Positions 16,591 to 25,411 of a DNA stretch of 64,000 nucleotides are shown in pieces. The translations under genes and the position numbers were made by a program. The notes under the pieces were generated by a model. That model searched no databases. It was given only the letters and a program-made list of their open reading frames with translations, and was not told the DNA's origin. Source of the DNA: Streptomyces bottropensis ATCC 25435 (lineage in GTDB: Bacteria; Actinomycetota; Actinomycetes; Streptomycetales; Streptomycetaceae); assembly GCF_000383595.1 (NCBI RefSeq), contig NZ_KB911581.1, positions 6,965,519-7,029,518 of the forward strand. Reading direction: 5' to 3'. Position 1 is the first letter of the stretch. Each line of letters starts with the position of its first letter.

Positions 16591-17178
16591 TCATCCCGTC
16601 ACCGCCTCCCACAGGCTCCACACGCCGAGCCCCAGCATCAGCACGGCCGCGACCTGCGTGATCAGCTTCAGCGGCACCCGCTTCATCAGCGCCTTTCCGC
16701 CCAGGATGCCGAGCCCCGCGACGGCCCACAGGGCGAGCACCGCGCCGAGTCCGACGGACAGCGGGTCGTCGTAGCGGGCGGCGAGGTTCGCCGTCATGAT
16801 CTGCGTGAGATCGCCGAACTCGGCGACCAGGATGAGCATGAACCCCGCCCCCGAGACCTTCCAGAAGCTCTGGTCCTCGGGCCGCCGGACCTCCGCGTCG
16901 TCATCGGCCCCGCCCTTCGTCCTGAGCAGCACCGCCGCGCCGCCCAGGAACAGCACGCCGGTCAGCGCGTGCACGATCTGTTGCGGCAGCAGGGTGAGGA
17001 CGCTGCCCGCCGCCACCGCGAGCACCACATGCACGGCGAACGCGGCGGCGACACCGGCGAAGACGTACGAGGCGCGGTAGCGGGTGCCGAGGACGAGACC
17101 GGCGAGCGCGGTCTTGTCGGGGAGTTCCGCAAGGAAGACGACGCCGAAGACGAGCGCCGTGACACTGAAGCTGATCAA
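16591..17178 (-). CDS. TMEM165/GDT1 family cation transporter
   Basis: This is a 195-residue integral membrane protein made of two homologous halves, each with the family's acidic motif: AELPDKTALAG (about 17-27) and AEFGDLTQIM (about 119-128), matching ExGD(K/R)T. Six hydrophobic helices are visible, separated by a charged loop with DDDAEVRRPEDQ. Family members export Mn2+ or Ca2+ in exchange for protons. The first motif reads ELPDKT rather than the usual ELGDKT, a modest change. It stands alone, with a 690-bp non-coding region upstream. Confidence 0.9.
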   Translation of the reverse strand: MISFSVTALVFGVVFLAELPDKTALAGLVLGTRYRASYVFAGVAAAFAVHVVLAVAAGSVLTLLPQQIVHALTGVLFLGGAAVLLRTKGGADDDAEVRRPEDQSFWKVSGAGFMLILVAEFGDLTQIMTANLAARYDDPLSVGLGAVLALWAVAGLGILGGKALMKRVPLKLITQVAAVLMLGLGVWSLWEAVTG

Positions 17179-17871
17179 GGTTCCTCAGACGGTCGGGCCA
17201 CCCCACCGAGAGAAATCATCCGCTGACGCGACATCGACACCTCGGCACGGCAGCACACGGACGGTCCGTGCCGGGCGGCACGGACGGTGCACTGCTTGCC
17301 GAAGGTCTCGCTGGCCGGTTACGTCGACGGGCGACGGACCTGCCTCCGGGCGCCGGCTCAGACGAGCTGAGCAGTATGTCGACGGTCCGGCGAAGAGCTA
17401 CTCCCCTTCTGCGCCGTCCATGGTACGCCGGTCGCGCGGGGTACGGGTGCGTCGGGGGTACGCAGCCGACCGCGGGCCCGATGAGGGCTTCTCGCGCAGT
17501 TCCCCGCGCCCCTAAAAGCACCAGGCCTTGCGGACCTCAAAGCGCAGGCCCTGCGGACCCCAAAGCGAAAGCACGGGGCGCAGCCCCTGCTTCTCAGGGG
17601 CGCGGGGAACTGCGCGACCAGCCCCCACCGGACCCGCGCCCGCACGCCACCCGACCCCGCCCCGCCACACCGTCCCACCCCGACGCCCCACCCGCCCACG
17701 CCGGAGGCCCCGGCATCAAATCACCGCCGCACCCCTTGTCGTGTCATGCACACGTCACTAGCTTCTCACCAGACGCACATCCGCCGGTAACACGGCGACG
17801 CGACCCTTCAATCGCTCGCACCCCCCACCGCCCCGCCCCGCTCGACATCCCCGGCCCCGCAAGGAGTTCAC
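17179..17871. other. 693-bp non-coding region carrying inverted repeat copies
   Basis: No credible gene is visible. The centre holds two inverted copies of a dispersed repeat (17492-17513 and 17596-17617). The flanks presumably hold promoters for the divergent GDT1 and HNH nuclease genes. I looked for a manganese riboswitch upstream of GDT1 and could not support one. Confidence 0.6.
17492..17617. repeat. Dispersed Streptomyces-type repeat, two inverted copies
   Basis: A 22-bp sequence (17492-17513) recurs as an exact inverted copy at 17596-17617, with an 82-bp interval that includes CAGCCCCTGCTTCTC. Related copies occur at 23900, 36436 and 50812 in this window. The two arms could form a long-range hairpin between the GDT1 and HNH genes. 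Confidence 0.85.
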
Positions 17872-18516
17872 ATGCGCAGGTTCTACGCGCGTCGACGAGT
17901 CAGCATACTCGCGGCGCTCAGCGGATTGATAGCCTCCGTCGCGCTCTTCAACGCGCCCGTCGCCTCCGCCGCGCTCCCCACCCCGGTCAGCGCCGCCACC
18001 GCCCGCTCCTACCTCGCCACCCTCACCGTGACGGCCGAGGACCGCACCGGGTACGACCGGGACCTGTTCAACCACTGGATCACCATCAGCGGCACCTGCA
18101 ACACCCGCGAGACGGTCCTCAAGCGCGACGGTACGAGCGTCGTCACCAGCTCCGCCTGCGCCGCCACCAGCGGCAGCTGGTACTCCCCCTACGACGGCGC
18201 CACCTGGACCGCCGCCGCCGACCTGGACATCGACCACCTGGTGCCGCTGGCCGAGGCCTGGGACTCCGGCGCCGACGGCTGGACCAGCACCCAGCGCCAG
18301 AACTTCGCCAACGACCTCACCCGCCCCCAGCTCATCGCCGTCACCGACAACGTGAACCAGTCCAAGAGCGACCAGGACCCGGCCGAGTGGATGCCGTCGC
18401 GCACGGCGTACCGCTGCACGTACGTCCGCGCCTGGGTCCAGGTGAAGTACTACTACGACCTCTCCGTCGACTCCGCCGAGAAGAGCGCCCTCACCAGCTA
18501 CCTGGCGAGCTGCTGA
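17872..18516 (+). CDS. Secreted HNH-family nuclease (DUF1524-like)
   Basis: This 214-residue protein has a clear signal peptide: Arg-rich MRRFYARRR, a hydrophobic core ILAALSGLIASVALF, and cleavage near ASAAL. The mature part contains WYSPYDGATWTAAADLDIDHLVPLAEAWDSG, in which DIDHLVPL supplies the metal-binding Asp-His of an HNH/beta-beta-alpha fold. Further on are DLTRPQLIAVTDNVNQSKSDQDPAEW and a Cys pair region. Secreted HNH proteins of this type are common in Streptomyces and presumably degrade extracellular nucleic acid. AAGGAG precedes ATG 17872. The gene stands alone, and no immunity gene is visible. Confidence 0.88.
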   Translation: MRRFYARRRVSILAALSGLIASVALFNAPVASAALPTPVSAATARSYLATLTVTAEDRTGYDRDLFNHWITISGTCNTRETVLKRDGTSVVTSSACAATSGSWYSPYDGATWTAAADLDIDHLVPLAEAWDSGADGWTSTQRQNFANDLTRPQLIAVTDNVNQSKSDQDPAEWMPSRTAYRCTYVRAWVQVKYYYDLSVDSAEKSALTSYLASC

Positions 18517-18652
18517 CCCACCCGCCCGGCGGGCCGCCGTCCTCGGCGTGTCCCCGGATCCGGCGAACAATGTGGGCCGGAAACGGTCCGGAACCTCGCC
18601 GATCACCTCCGTCGTTCCGTACGGTACGGGGCGACGGAGGAAGGTGATCGCG

Positions 18653-20323
18653 ATGACCGGGCTACGCCTGGGACCACTGCTTCGCTATGTGGACGGCTCG
18701 TCCGCGACCGTGTGGATCGAGGCGAGCCGTCCGTGCGTCGCCGAGGTGCGCTGTGCCGGCGGCGGGCGCGGCGAGACCCGCACGTTCCAGATCGCCGGCC
18801 ACCACTACGCGCTGATCCCGGTGACGGGCCTCACGCCGGGCACGGCCTCGGCGTACGAGGTCCTCCTGGACGGCGCGCCCGTGTGGCCGGAGCCGGACTC
18901 CCCCTTCCCGCCCTCCGAGATCCGCACCCCGGCCGAGGGCGACACCGTCCGGGTCGCCTTCGGCTCCTGCCGCTGGGCCGCGCCGCCCGCCGGCGAGCCC
19001 GACCCGGTGGGCCCCGACGCGCTGGACACCCTGGCGGTCCGGCTGGCCGCCGCACCCGAGGCCGAGCGCCCCGACGTGCTCCTCCTCCTGGGCGACCAGG
19101 TCTACGCGGACGAGACCTCCAAGGCCACCCGCCTCTGGCTCGCCGCCCGCCGCGACCTGAAGGAGCCGCCGGGCGACCAGGTCGCGGACTATGAGGAGTA
19201 CACCCACCTCTACTACGAGTCCTGGCTCGACCCCCAGATCCGCTGGCTGCTCGCCACCGTCCCCAGCTGCATGATCTTCGACGACCACGACGTCATCGAC
19301 GACTGGAACACCAGCGAGTCCTGGCTCACCGACATGCGGGCCACCCCCTGGTGGCGCGAGCGGATCCTGAGCGGCCTGATGTCGTACTGGGTCCACCAGC
19401 ACCTCGGCAACCTCTCCCCCGTCGAACTGGCCGCCGACCCCCTGTACGCCGCCGTACGCGCCACCCCGGACGGCACGGACGCGCTGCGCGCCCACGCCGC
19501 CACGGCCGACGAGGACCCCGCCTCGGTCCGCTGGAGCTACCGGCGGGACTTCGGACGTGTACGCGTGCTGATGCTCGACAGCCGGGCCGCCCGCGTCCTC
19601 GACGAGCGCGACCGCTCGATGCTCAACCCCGGCGCGGCGCAGTGGCTGCGCACCCAGGCCCTGGACGCGCGCGGCTCCTACGACCATCTGCTCATCGGCA
19701 CCTCCCTGCCCTGGCTCCTTCCCCACCTCGTGCACGACGCCGAGGCGTGGAGCGCGGCGCTGTGCCGGGGCGAGCGCGGGGAGCGCTGGGCGCGGTTCGG
19801 GGAGAAGCTGCGCCGCGGCGCCGATCTGGAGCACTGGGCGGCCTTCCCCTCCTCCTTCGAGGACCTGACCCGGCTGATCGCCGAGGCGGGTACGGGCGAG
19901 GACGCCCCGGCGACGGTGCTCGTGCTCTCCGGGGACGTGCATCACGCGTACGTCGCCGAACCGTCGTGGCCGAAGGGGGACACCTACGGCGAGGCGGGGC
20001 GTCCGGGCGGGGGCCCCGACGCGCGCGTCCTGCAACTCACCTGTTCGCCCGTGCACAACTCCATCCCGCTCTCGATAAAGCTCGGTTTCCGCTTCGGCTG
20101 GAGCGGGACGGGGCGGGCGCTCGGCCGGTGGTTCGGGCGGCACGGGCGGGGTGCGCGGCCGTCGATCGACTGGCACCGGACGGACGGCCCCTGGTTCGGC
20201 AACCACCTCATGACGCTGACCCTGCGGGGCCGTTCGGCACGGCTGCGGCTCGACCGCGCGCGGGCCCGGCGGGACGGCGGGGCACGGCTGGAGACGGCAT
20301 CCGACTCGACGCTCGCCCCTTGA
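18653..20323 (+). CDS. Alkaline phosphatase D family metallophosphatase (PhoD-like)
   Basis: The protein has 556 residues and lacks a signal peptide. Residues 1-90 form a fibronectin-like N-terminal domain (LGPLLRYVDGSSATVWIEAS). The catalytic domain has VRVAFGSCRW, LLLLGDQVYADE (metal-binding Asp), CMIFDDHDVIDDWN (FDDHD metal and phosphate site), LMLDSR and VLVLSGDVHHAYVAE (GDVHH). These are the hallmarks of PhoD-type phosphodiesterase/phosphatases, though the lack of a Tat signal means it is probably intracellular, unlike secreted PhoD. GGAGGAAGG lies upstream of ATG 18653. The substrate is unknown. Confidence 0.9.
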   Translation: MTGLRLGPLLRYVDGSSATVWIEASRPCVAEVRCAGGGRGETRTFQIAGHHYALIPVTGLTPGTASAYEVLLDGAPVWPEPDSPFPPSEIRTPAEGDTVRVAFGSCRWAAPPAGEPDPVGPDALDTLAVRLAAAPEAERPDVLLLLGDQVYADETSKATRLWLAARRDLKEPPGDQVADYEEYTHLYYESWLDPQIRWLLATVPSCMIFDDHDVIDDWNTSESWLTDMRATPWWRERILSGLMSYWVHQHLGNLSPVELAADPLYAAVRATPDGTDALRAHAATADEDPASVRWSYRRDFGRVRVLMLDSRAARVLDERDRSMLNPGAAQWLRTQALDARGSYDHLLIGTSLPWLLPHLVHDAEAWSAALCRGERGERWARFGEKLRRGADLEHWAAFPSSFEDLTRLIAEAGTGEDAPATVLVLSGDVHHAYVAEPSWPKGDTYGEAGRPGGGPDARVLQLTCSPVHNSIPLSIKLGFRFGWSGTGRALGRWFGRHGRGARPSIDWHRTDGPWFGNHLMTLTLRGRSARLRLDRARARRDGGARLETASDSTLAP

Positions 20324-20518
20324 TCCACCCCTTGCGCACGGTTGTTACCCCTGTTGTCCGAGATGCTCGTGAGGCATCCCACACCTGACCCGCCCAGGGG
20401 TTTCAGAGCTCTGTTCCCGTGACGTACGGCGGCATGATGAGACGGACCGTCCGCTTCCCGGCGGGCGGTCCGCCGCGCCGCGCCCCACCATGCGCCCCAC
20501 ACGCACGGGAGTTGCCCC

Positions 20519-22477
20519 TTGCCGGACATTCCAGGTTTCCCAGGGACCAGTGACATCGGCATCGCTCTCGTCGGCGCCGGCCCGCGCGGCACCAGCGTCC
20601 TGGAACGCCTCTGCGCCTCCGCCCCCGAACTGCTCCGTCCCGGCACCCGTCTGACCGTCCACGTCGTCGACCCCGCGCCGCCCGGCCCCGGCCAGGTCTG
20701 GCGCACCGACCAGTCCCCCCACCTGCTGATGAACACGGTGGCCTCCCAGGTCACCCTCTTCACCGACGACAGCGTGGACTGCTCGGGCCCGATCCGGCCG
20801 GGCCCGAGCCTGTACGCGTGGGCGACCGGCCGGGAGGGGGACACCCTGGGCCCCGACGACTATCCGACGCGGGCCCGGTACGGGCGTTATCTGGAGTGGG
20901 TCTTCGCCGAGGTGGTGCGCGGCGCGCCGCCCGAGATCCGGGTCGAGGTGCACGGTACCCGCGCGATCCGCCTGGAAGACGATCCCGAGGACGCCGGCGG
21001 CGGCCAGCGGCTCACCCTCGCCGGCGGCCGCGTGCTCACCGGCCTCGCCGCGGTGGTCCTCACCCAGGGCCACCTGGCCACCGTCCCGGACGGAGCCGAG
21101 GCGGACCTGGCCGCCCACGCCGCCCGGCACGGGCTGCGCCACTTCCCGCCGGCCAACCCGGCCGACCTCGACCTCTCCCCCGTCGCCCCGGGGGAACCGG
21201 TCCTGCTGCGCGGCCTCGGCCTCAACTTCTTCGACCACATGGCCCTGTTGACGACCGGCCGGGGCGGTCGCTTCGTCCACGATGCCGCGCAAGGGAGCCT
21301 GCGATACGTCCCCTCCGGCCGGGAGCCCCGTCTGTACGCCGGTTCCCGGCGCGGTATCCCGTACCAGGCACGCGGGGACAACGCCAAGGGCCCCTACGGC
21401 CGCCACACCCCGCTCGTCCTGACTCCCGAGGTCATCGCGGCCTTCCGTAAACGCGCGGACTCCGGTGAGGCACCCGACTTCCTGGCGGAGATATGGCCGT
21501 TGGTGGCGAAGGAGGTCGAAACGGTCTACTACGAAGGGGTGTTGAGGGAGCCCCGCTTCGGCGAGGCGCCGGGCTCACGAGCGGTCCTTCCCTTCCGCGA
21601 CCGATTCCTCGCCACGCCCCACCGCTCCGCCCGGGAGTCCGCCGTTCTGGACGAGTTCGGGGTCGCGGAGGCGGACCGGTGGTCGTGGGACCGGATCGCG
21701 CGGCCGTACACGGGGCGGGAGTTCGCGGACGCGGCGCAGTGGCGGGGGTGGCTGCTGGAGTATCTGCGGCAGGACGCGGCGCAGGCCGCGCTCGGGAACG
21801 TCGACGGGCCGGTGAAGGCCGCGCTGGACGTGCTGCGGGACCTGCGGAACGAACTGCGGCTGATCGTGGACCACGGCGGGCTGGCGGGCGCGTCGCGCCG
21901 CGAGCATCTGGACCGCTGGTACACCCCGTTGAACGCCTTCCTGTCGATCGGCCCGCCCCGCAGCCGTGTCGAGGAGATGGCCGCGCTGATCGAGGCCGGT
22001 GTGCTGACCGTGCTCGGCCCCCGGCTCGACGTACGGCCCGAGAGCGGGGCCTGGCTGGCGCGCTCGCCCGAGGTACCGGGGTCGGCGGTCCGGGTGACGA
22101 CGGTCGTCGAGGCCCGGCTCCCCGAAGCGGACCTGCGCAGGACCGCCGACGGTCTGCTCGCCCACCTGCTCGCGACGGGAGGGTGCCGACCGCACCGGAC
22201 GAACGGCTACGAGACGGGCGGACTGGACGTGGCCCCTCGCCCTTATCACCTGATAGACCGTCAAGGTTGCGCGCACGCACGGAGGTTCGCGTTCGGCGTG
22301 CCCACGGAGGGCGTGCACTGGGTGACGGCGGCGGGCGCGCGCCCAGGAGTTGATTCGGTCACTCTTTCGGACGCCGATGCCGTGGCGCGAGCGGTTCTAC
22401 GTGCGGCGACGCCTGGGAAAACGCCCGGTGGGCCGGTGCGGAGCTGGCCAGATGTTGAACTTGTAAGTATCGATTAG
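20519..22477 (+). CDS. FAD/NAD(P)-binding protein (FAD-NAD(P)-binding family, PF13454-type)
   Basis: This is a 652-residue flavoprotein. The N-terminal dinucleotide fold reads IGIALVGAGPRGTSVLERLCA, followed by TVHVVDPAPPGPGQVWRT. NTVASQVTLFTD and LYAWATGR are blocks typical of this Streptomyces family. A second nucleotide site may be EPVLLRGLGLNFFDHMALLT. The TTG start at 20519 is supported by GGGAG at 20507-20511. The family is widespread in actinobacteria, but its reaction has not been established to my knowledge; N-hydroxylating or related redox roles have been suggested for distant relatives. It may be co-transcribed with DoxX 85 bp downstream. Confidence 0.83.
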   Translation: MPDIPGFPGTSDIGIALVGAGPRGTSVLERLCASAPELLRPGTRLTVHVVDPAPPGPGQVWRTDQSPHLLMNTVASQVTLFTDDSVDCSGPIRPGPSLYAWATGREGDTLGPDDYPTRARYGRYLEWVFAEVVRGAPPEIRVEVHGTRAIRLEDDPEDAGGGQRLTLAGGRVLTGLAAVVLTQGHLATVPDGAEADLAAHAARHGLRHFPPANPADLDLSPVAPGEPVLLRGLGLNFFDHMALLTTGRGGRFVHDAAQGSLRYVPSGREPRLYAGSRRGIPYQARGDNAKGPYGRHTPLVLTPEVIAAFRKRADSGEAPDFLAEIWPLVAKEVETVYYEGVLREPRFGEAPGSRAVLPFRDRFLATPHRSARESAVLDEFGVAEADRWSWDRIARPYTGREFADAAQWRGWLLEYLRQDAAQAALGNVDGPVKAALDVLRDLRNELRLIVDHGGLAGASRREHLDRWYTPLNAFLSIGPPRSRVEEMAALIEAGVLTVLGPRLDVRPESGAWLARSPEVPGSAVRVTTVVEARLPEADLRRTADGLLAHLLATGGCRPHRTNGYETGGLDVAPRPYHLIDRQGCAHARRFAFGVPTEGVHWVTAAGARPGVDSVTLSDADAVARAVLRAATPGKTPGGPVRSWPDVELVSID

Positions 22478-22486
22478 GCCTGCCTA
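22475..22486. promoter_or_regulatory. Small dyad upstream of doxX-like gene
   Basis: TAGGC (22475-22479) and GCCTA (22482-22486) form a perfect 5-bp dyad overlapping the end of the flavoprotein gene. It partly resembles an iron-box but matches too few positions to call one. Confidence 0.3.
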
Positions 22487-22562
22487 CCGTGGGTGACTCA
22501 CCGGTAAGAACCGTCCCCACCGGTCCCACAAGGACCGGGTCACCACCGAAGGAGTCCCCCAC

Positions 22563-23018
22563 ATGACCGGACGCCTCAACAGCGCCCAGCCATACGCCCT
22601 CGGACTGTTCCGCATCGTCATCGGCCTGCTCTTCGCCTGCCACGGCGCCAAGAGTCTCTTCGGCATCCTGGGCGGCGTGGACGGACAGGGCGCGACCGCC
22701 GCCGCGGGCACCTGGCCCGGCTGGTACGCGGCCGTGATCGAACTCGTCGGCGGCACGCTGGTCCTCCTCGGCCTGGGCACCCGCGCTGCGGCGTTCATCG
22801 CCTCGGGCGCCATGGCCTACGCGTACTTCAAGGTCCACCAGCCGCAGGCCCTGTGGCCGGTCGAGAACGGCGGGGAGGGCGCGGCCCTGTACTGCTGGGC
22901 CATGTTCCTCCTGATCTTCACCGGCTCGGGCGCGCTCGGCCTCGACCAGTTCCTCGCCCGGCGCCAGGCCTCGTCCGCGAGCAAGGCCGACAGGGGCAAG
23001 GCGCCCGTAGCGGCCTGA
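22563..23018 (+). CDS. DoxX family membrane protein
   Basis: This 151-residue protein has four hydrophobic helices and the DoxX family N-terminus (ALGLFRIVIGLLFACHGAKSLFGILGG). The next blocks are also family-like: TWPGWYAAVIELVGGTLVLLGLGTRAAAF, AYAYFKVHQPQALWPVENGGEGAALYCWAMFLLIFTGSGALGLDQ. DoxX proteins are quinone-related membrane proteins; in mycobacteria a DoxX member works with SodA and SseA in a membrane oxidoreductase complex. The partner here is unknown. The flavoprotein just upstream is a candidate by proximity only. GAAGGAG precedes the start. Confidence 0.88.
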   Translation: MTGRLNSAQPYALGLFRIVIGLLFACHGAKSLFGILGGVDGQGATAAAGTWPGWYAAVIELVGGTLVLLGLGTRAAAFIASGAMAYAYFKVHQPQALWPVENGGEGAALYCWAMFLLIFTGSGALGLDQFLARRQASSASKADRGKAPVAA

Positions 23019-23045
23019 CCCGCCCCGGTCACCACCGGCACGAAC

Positions 23046-23079
23046 GGGCCGCCGGGGTATCACTCGCCCCCGGCGGCCC
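23046..23079. terminator. Terminator hairpin after doxX-like gene
   Basis: Perfect 12-bp arms (23046-23057 and 23068-23079) with a 10-nt loop lie 27 bp past the stop codon. Confidence 0.8.
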
Positions 23080-23246
23080 ACCCGTCCCTTCCCCGCGCCC
23101 CTCCCCCGCGCCCCCGATCCGAGCCGATCCGTTGAACACGGTGTGACGGACACATGAGCCCCAGCGGGCCTTCTGTCATACCCGGGGCGTACGCTGTTCG
23201 GCTGTCACGGGTTACGTGACGCCGGGGGAAAACAGGAGAGTGCGCG

Positions 23247-23858
23247 GTGCTTGAGAGTCTGGGCTGGCTGGCCGTCGGCCCATGGATCTATGCCGTCGTG
23301 GGCGTGTCCATCGTGCTGGACGTGTTCCTCCCGGTCCTGCCGAGCGGCGTCCTGGTCGTCACGGTGGCGACGGCGGCCGCGGCCGAGACGGCGGCGGGCG
23401 CGATGGCCCGCGAGGTCCCCGACATCCTGGTGCTTCTGCTCTCGGCGGCGACCGCGTCCGTGCTCGGTGACCTCGTGGCGTACCGGCTCGCCTGGCGGGG
23501 CAGTGCCTGGCTCGACCGTGCCATCGCCCGTTCCCGCCGCCTGACGACGGCGCAGGAACGTCTCGGCGCCGCGCTCGCCCGGGGTGGGGGCCTGCTGGTC
23601 GTCGTCGCCCGCTTCGCCCCCGCCGGCCGGTCCGTCGTCTCCCTCGGCGCCGGTGCCGCCCGCCATCGTGCCCGCGACTTCCTGCCCTGGTCCGCCGTCG
23701 CGGGTCTCGCCTGGGCCGCCTACAGCGTCGCCCTCGGCTACCTCGGCGCGCAGTGGCTCGGCCCGACCTGGCTCGCGACGGCGGTCTCCCTGGCGGCCCT
23801 CTTCGGCGCGGGCGCCGGGGCGGCGTACGTCATGCGCCACCCTCGCACCACGGACTGA
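23247..23858 (+). CDS. DedA/VTT-domain membrane protein
   Basis: The protein has 203 residues from GTG 23247 (upstream GGAGAG). Hydrophobic helices begin at VGPWIYAVVGVSIVLDVFLPVLPSGVL, where the double-Pro region fits the DedA re-entrant loop. The key segment VVARFAPAGRSVVSLGAGAAR resembles the conserved [F/Y]xRxxPxxR motif of VTT/DedA proteins. DedA proteins act in polyprenyl-phosphate or phospholipid translocation across the membrane. This copy is divergent from the clearer DedA at 35795. No operon partner is seen. Confidence 0.75.
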   Translation: MLESLGWLAVGPWIYAVVGVSIVLDVFLPVLPSGVLVVTVATAAAAETAAGAMAREVPDILVLLLSAATASVLGDLVAYRLAWRGSAWLDRAIARSRRLTTAQERLGAALARGGGLLVVVARFAPAGRSVVSLGAGAARHRARDFLPWSAVAGLAWAAYSVALGYLGAQWLGPTWLATAVSLAALFGAGAGAAYVMRHPRTTD

Positions 23859-23899
23859 CGTCCGCGCGGGTCCGCGTACGTCGCCGGGTCCGAGGCTCC

Positions 23900-23923
23900 C
23901 AGGGGCGCGAGGAACTGCGCGGC
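23900..23923 (+). repeat. Dispersed Streptomyces-type repeat, diverged copy
   Basis: It matches the 17596-17617 sequence with one substitution at 23910. It lies just past the stop of the DedA/VTT gene, a typical intergenic position. Confidence 0.8.
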
Positions 23924-23982
23924 CAACCCGCACCCACCCCAGGGGCGGCCAAGCCCGCCAAGTCGAAGGCGGGGCTGGGGAA

Positions 23983-24210
23983 CTACCCGGCCCGCCGCGG
24001 AGCGCCCCGTACCTCCAGGCCGTCCAGCAACTCCGCCGTCGCCGCCGCGATCACCTCCACCGCGTGGTCGAAGACCTCACGGTTGTGGGCGGCGGGCGCG
24101 CGGAAGCCGGAGACCTTGCGGACGTACTGGAGGGCGGCGGCACGGATGTCGTCCTCGGTGGCCTCTTCGGGCAGGACGGGCGGACGAAGGGTCTTGATGC
24201 TGCGGCACAT
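23983..24210 (-). CDS. DUF2277 family protein
   Basis: This 75-residue protein starts with the family signature MCRSIKTLRPP and continues EEATEDDIRAAALQYVRKVSGFRAPA, the typical short helical DUF2277 core, ending in AVEVIAAATAELLDGLEVRG. The family is found in many actinobacteria and proteobacteria and has no established function. A GAGACT hexamer lies 6 nt upstream of ATG 24210, so the gene may be leaderless. The ORF runs further upstream to 24702, but that part overlaps the next gene and is not family-like. Confidence 0.9.
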   Translation of the reverse strand: MCRSIKTLRPPVLPEEATEDDIRAAALQYVRKVSGFRAPAAHNREVFDHAVEVIAAATAELLDGLEVRGAPRRAG

Positions 24211-24403
24211 GCACCCAGTCTCGCGCGCACGACCGCGCAACCCCAGCCCGACCGCCCAGGTCACCGCCACGGCCAAGTGTTCCCTTGGGCATCGGCAAGG
24301 TCCCCCTAGGATTGACTCCGCCATCCACCCCTTGTGATCATCACCGAGCCCGCCTCGCCCCCACCCCCCACCGGCGGCGGCGGCGGACGGAAACGAGGGG
24401 ATC

Positions 24404-25321
24404 ATGACGAACGAACGGCTCACGGTGGCGGTCCTGGGCCCCGGCGGCGTCGGCGGCCTGCTCGCCGCACTGCTGGCCCGCGCCGGGAACCGGGTGATCT
24501 GTCTGGCCGGGGAGGCCACCTCACAGGTCCTGCGCAGTGACGGCATCGAGGTCAGGAGCGCCCGCTTCGGCGAGTTCACCGCCCGCGTCGAGACCGCGAC
24601 GCAACTCGGCGAACCCGTCGACGCGGCCCTGATCGCGGTGAAGCACACCAGCCTGGCGACGGCCCTGGACCGGCTCCCGGCACCGGCCCTGGGCCCCGGC
24701 ACCCTGGTCGTACCGTTCCTGAACGGCGTCGAGCACCCGGCACTCCTGCGCGCCCACTACGGCGACACCGTCCCCGTCGCCCCCGCCACCATCCGCGTCG
24801 AGTCCACCCGCGTCGCCCCCGGCGTCATCGAACACGGCAGCCCCTTCGCGGAGGTCGACCTGACCGGCGACACGGTCCCCCGCGACCGCCTCAACTCCCT
24901 TGCCGGGGCCCTGGAATGGTCCGGCGTGGGCGTCCGCGTCCTCACGGGCACGGCGGACGAGACGGCGGTGCTGTGGGCGAAGATGTCCTTCCTGGCCCCG
25001 TTCGCCCTGCTGACGACCCGCCACGGCCTGCCCCTGGGCGAGATCCGCACGCACCACCGTGCGCAACTGACCGCCCTGGTCCAGGAGACGGCGGCGGTCA
25101 GCACCGCCGCCGGAGCCCCCGCGGACCCGGCCGAGGCCCTGCGCCGCTACGACGCCTTCCCGCCCACCATCAAGTCCTCCATGCAGCGCGACGCCGAGGC
25201 CGGCCGCCCCCTCGAACTGGACGCGATCGGCGGCGCGTTGCTCCGCGCGGCCGAGCGGCACGGCGTCCCCGTACCCGCGACGGCCGAGGTGGTGGCGGAG
25301 CTGCGCGCGGCAGGTCACTGA
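24404..25321 (+). CDS. 2-dehydropantoate 2-reductase family protein (ketopantoate reductase-like)
   Basis: The protein has 305 residues. The N-terminal Rossmann motif is VAVLGPGGVGGLLAALLARAGNRV, with the GxGxxG pattern altered to GPGGVG as in PanE relatives. AALIAVKHTSLATAL supplies the family's Lys region. The C-terminal helical domain includes WAKMSFLAPFALLTTRHGLPLGEI and SSMQRDAEAGRPLELDAIGGALLRAAERHGVPVPAT, the conserved C-terminal blocks with the catalytic Glu/Ser-Met region. Members reduce ketopantoate to pantoate with NADPH, but many paralogues have other 2-oxo substrates. ATG 24404 has upstream GAGGGG. Nothing nearby belongs to pantothenate synthesis. Confidence 0.87.
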   Translation: MTNERLTVAVLGPGGVGGLLAALLARAGNRVICLAGEATSQVLRSDGIEVRSARFGEFTARVETATQLGEPVDAALIAVKHTSLATALDRLPAPALGPGTLVVPFLNGVEHPALLRAHYGDTVPVAPATIRVESTRVAPGVIEHGSPFAEVDLTGDTVPRDRLNSLAGALEWSGVGVRVLTGTADETAVLWAKMSFLAPFALLTTRHGLPLGEIRTHHRAQLTALVQETAAVSTAAGAPADPAEALRRYDAFPPTIKSSMQRDAEAGRPLELDAIGGALLRAAERHGVPVPATAEVVAELRAAGH

Positions 25322-25390
25322 ACGACCACCGGACGACCACGAACGGACGACGAACGGACCACGAACGGACGACGACCGGACGACCACCCG
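25321..25390. repeat. Degenerate short tandem repeat
   Basis: About five imperfect units of 11-14 bp of the form GGAC(G/C)AC(G/C)A(A/C)C follow the stop of the reductase gene. They fill the gap before the convergent LysR gene. Confidence 0.75.
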
Positions 25391-25411
25391 CGTCGGCCGG
25401 TGGCTGGCCGC

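Noticed and set aside
14233..17226. 997-codon open frame on the plus strand
   Set aside because: It overlaps the imine-reductase-like gene out of frame and runs antisense to the HAD and GDT1 genes. Its translation is Arg/Gly/Pro-rich with no family match, typical of an open frame created by high GC.
17179..17300. Possible manganese riboswitch (yybP-ykoY type) upstream of the GDT1 gene
   Set aside because: The conserved loop sequences could not be found on the minus strand; only GC-rich short dyads are present.
22473..22493. Iron-box (DmdR/IdeR) before the DoxX gene
   Set aside because: Only about 11 of 19 positions match the consensus and the second half is poor, so I list only the small dyad.
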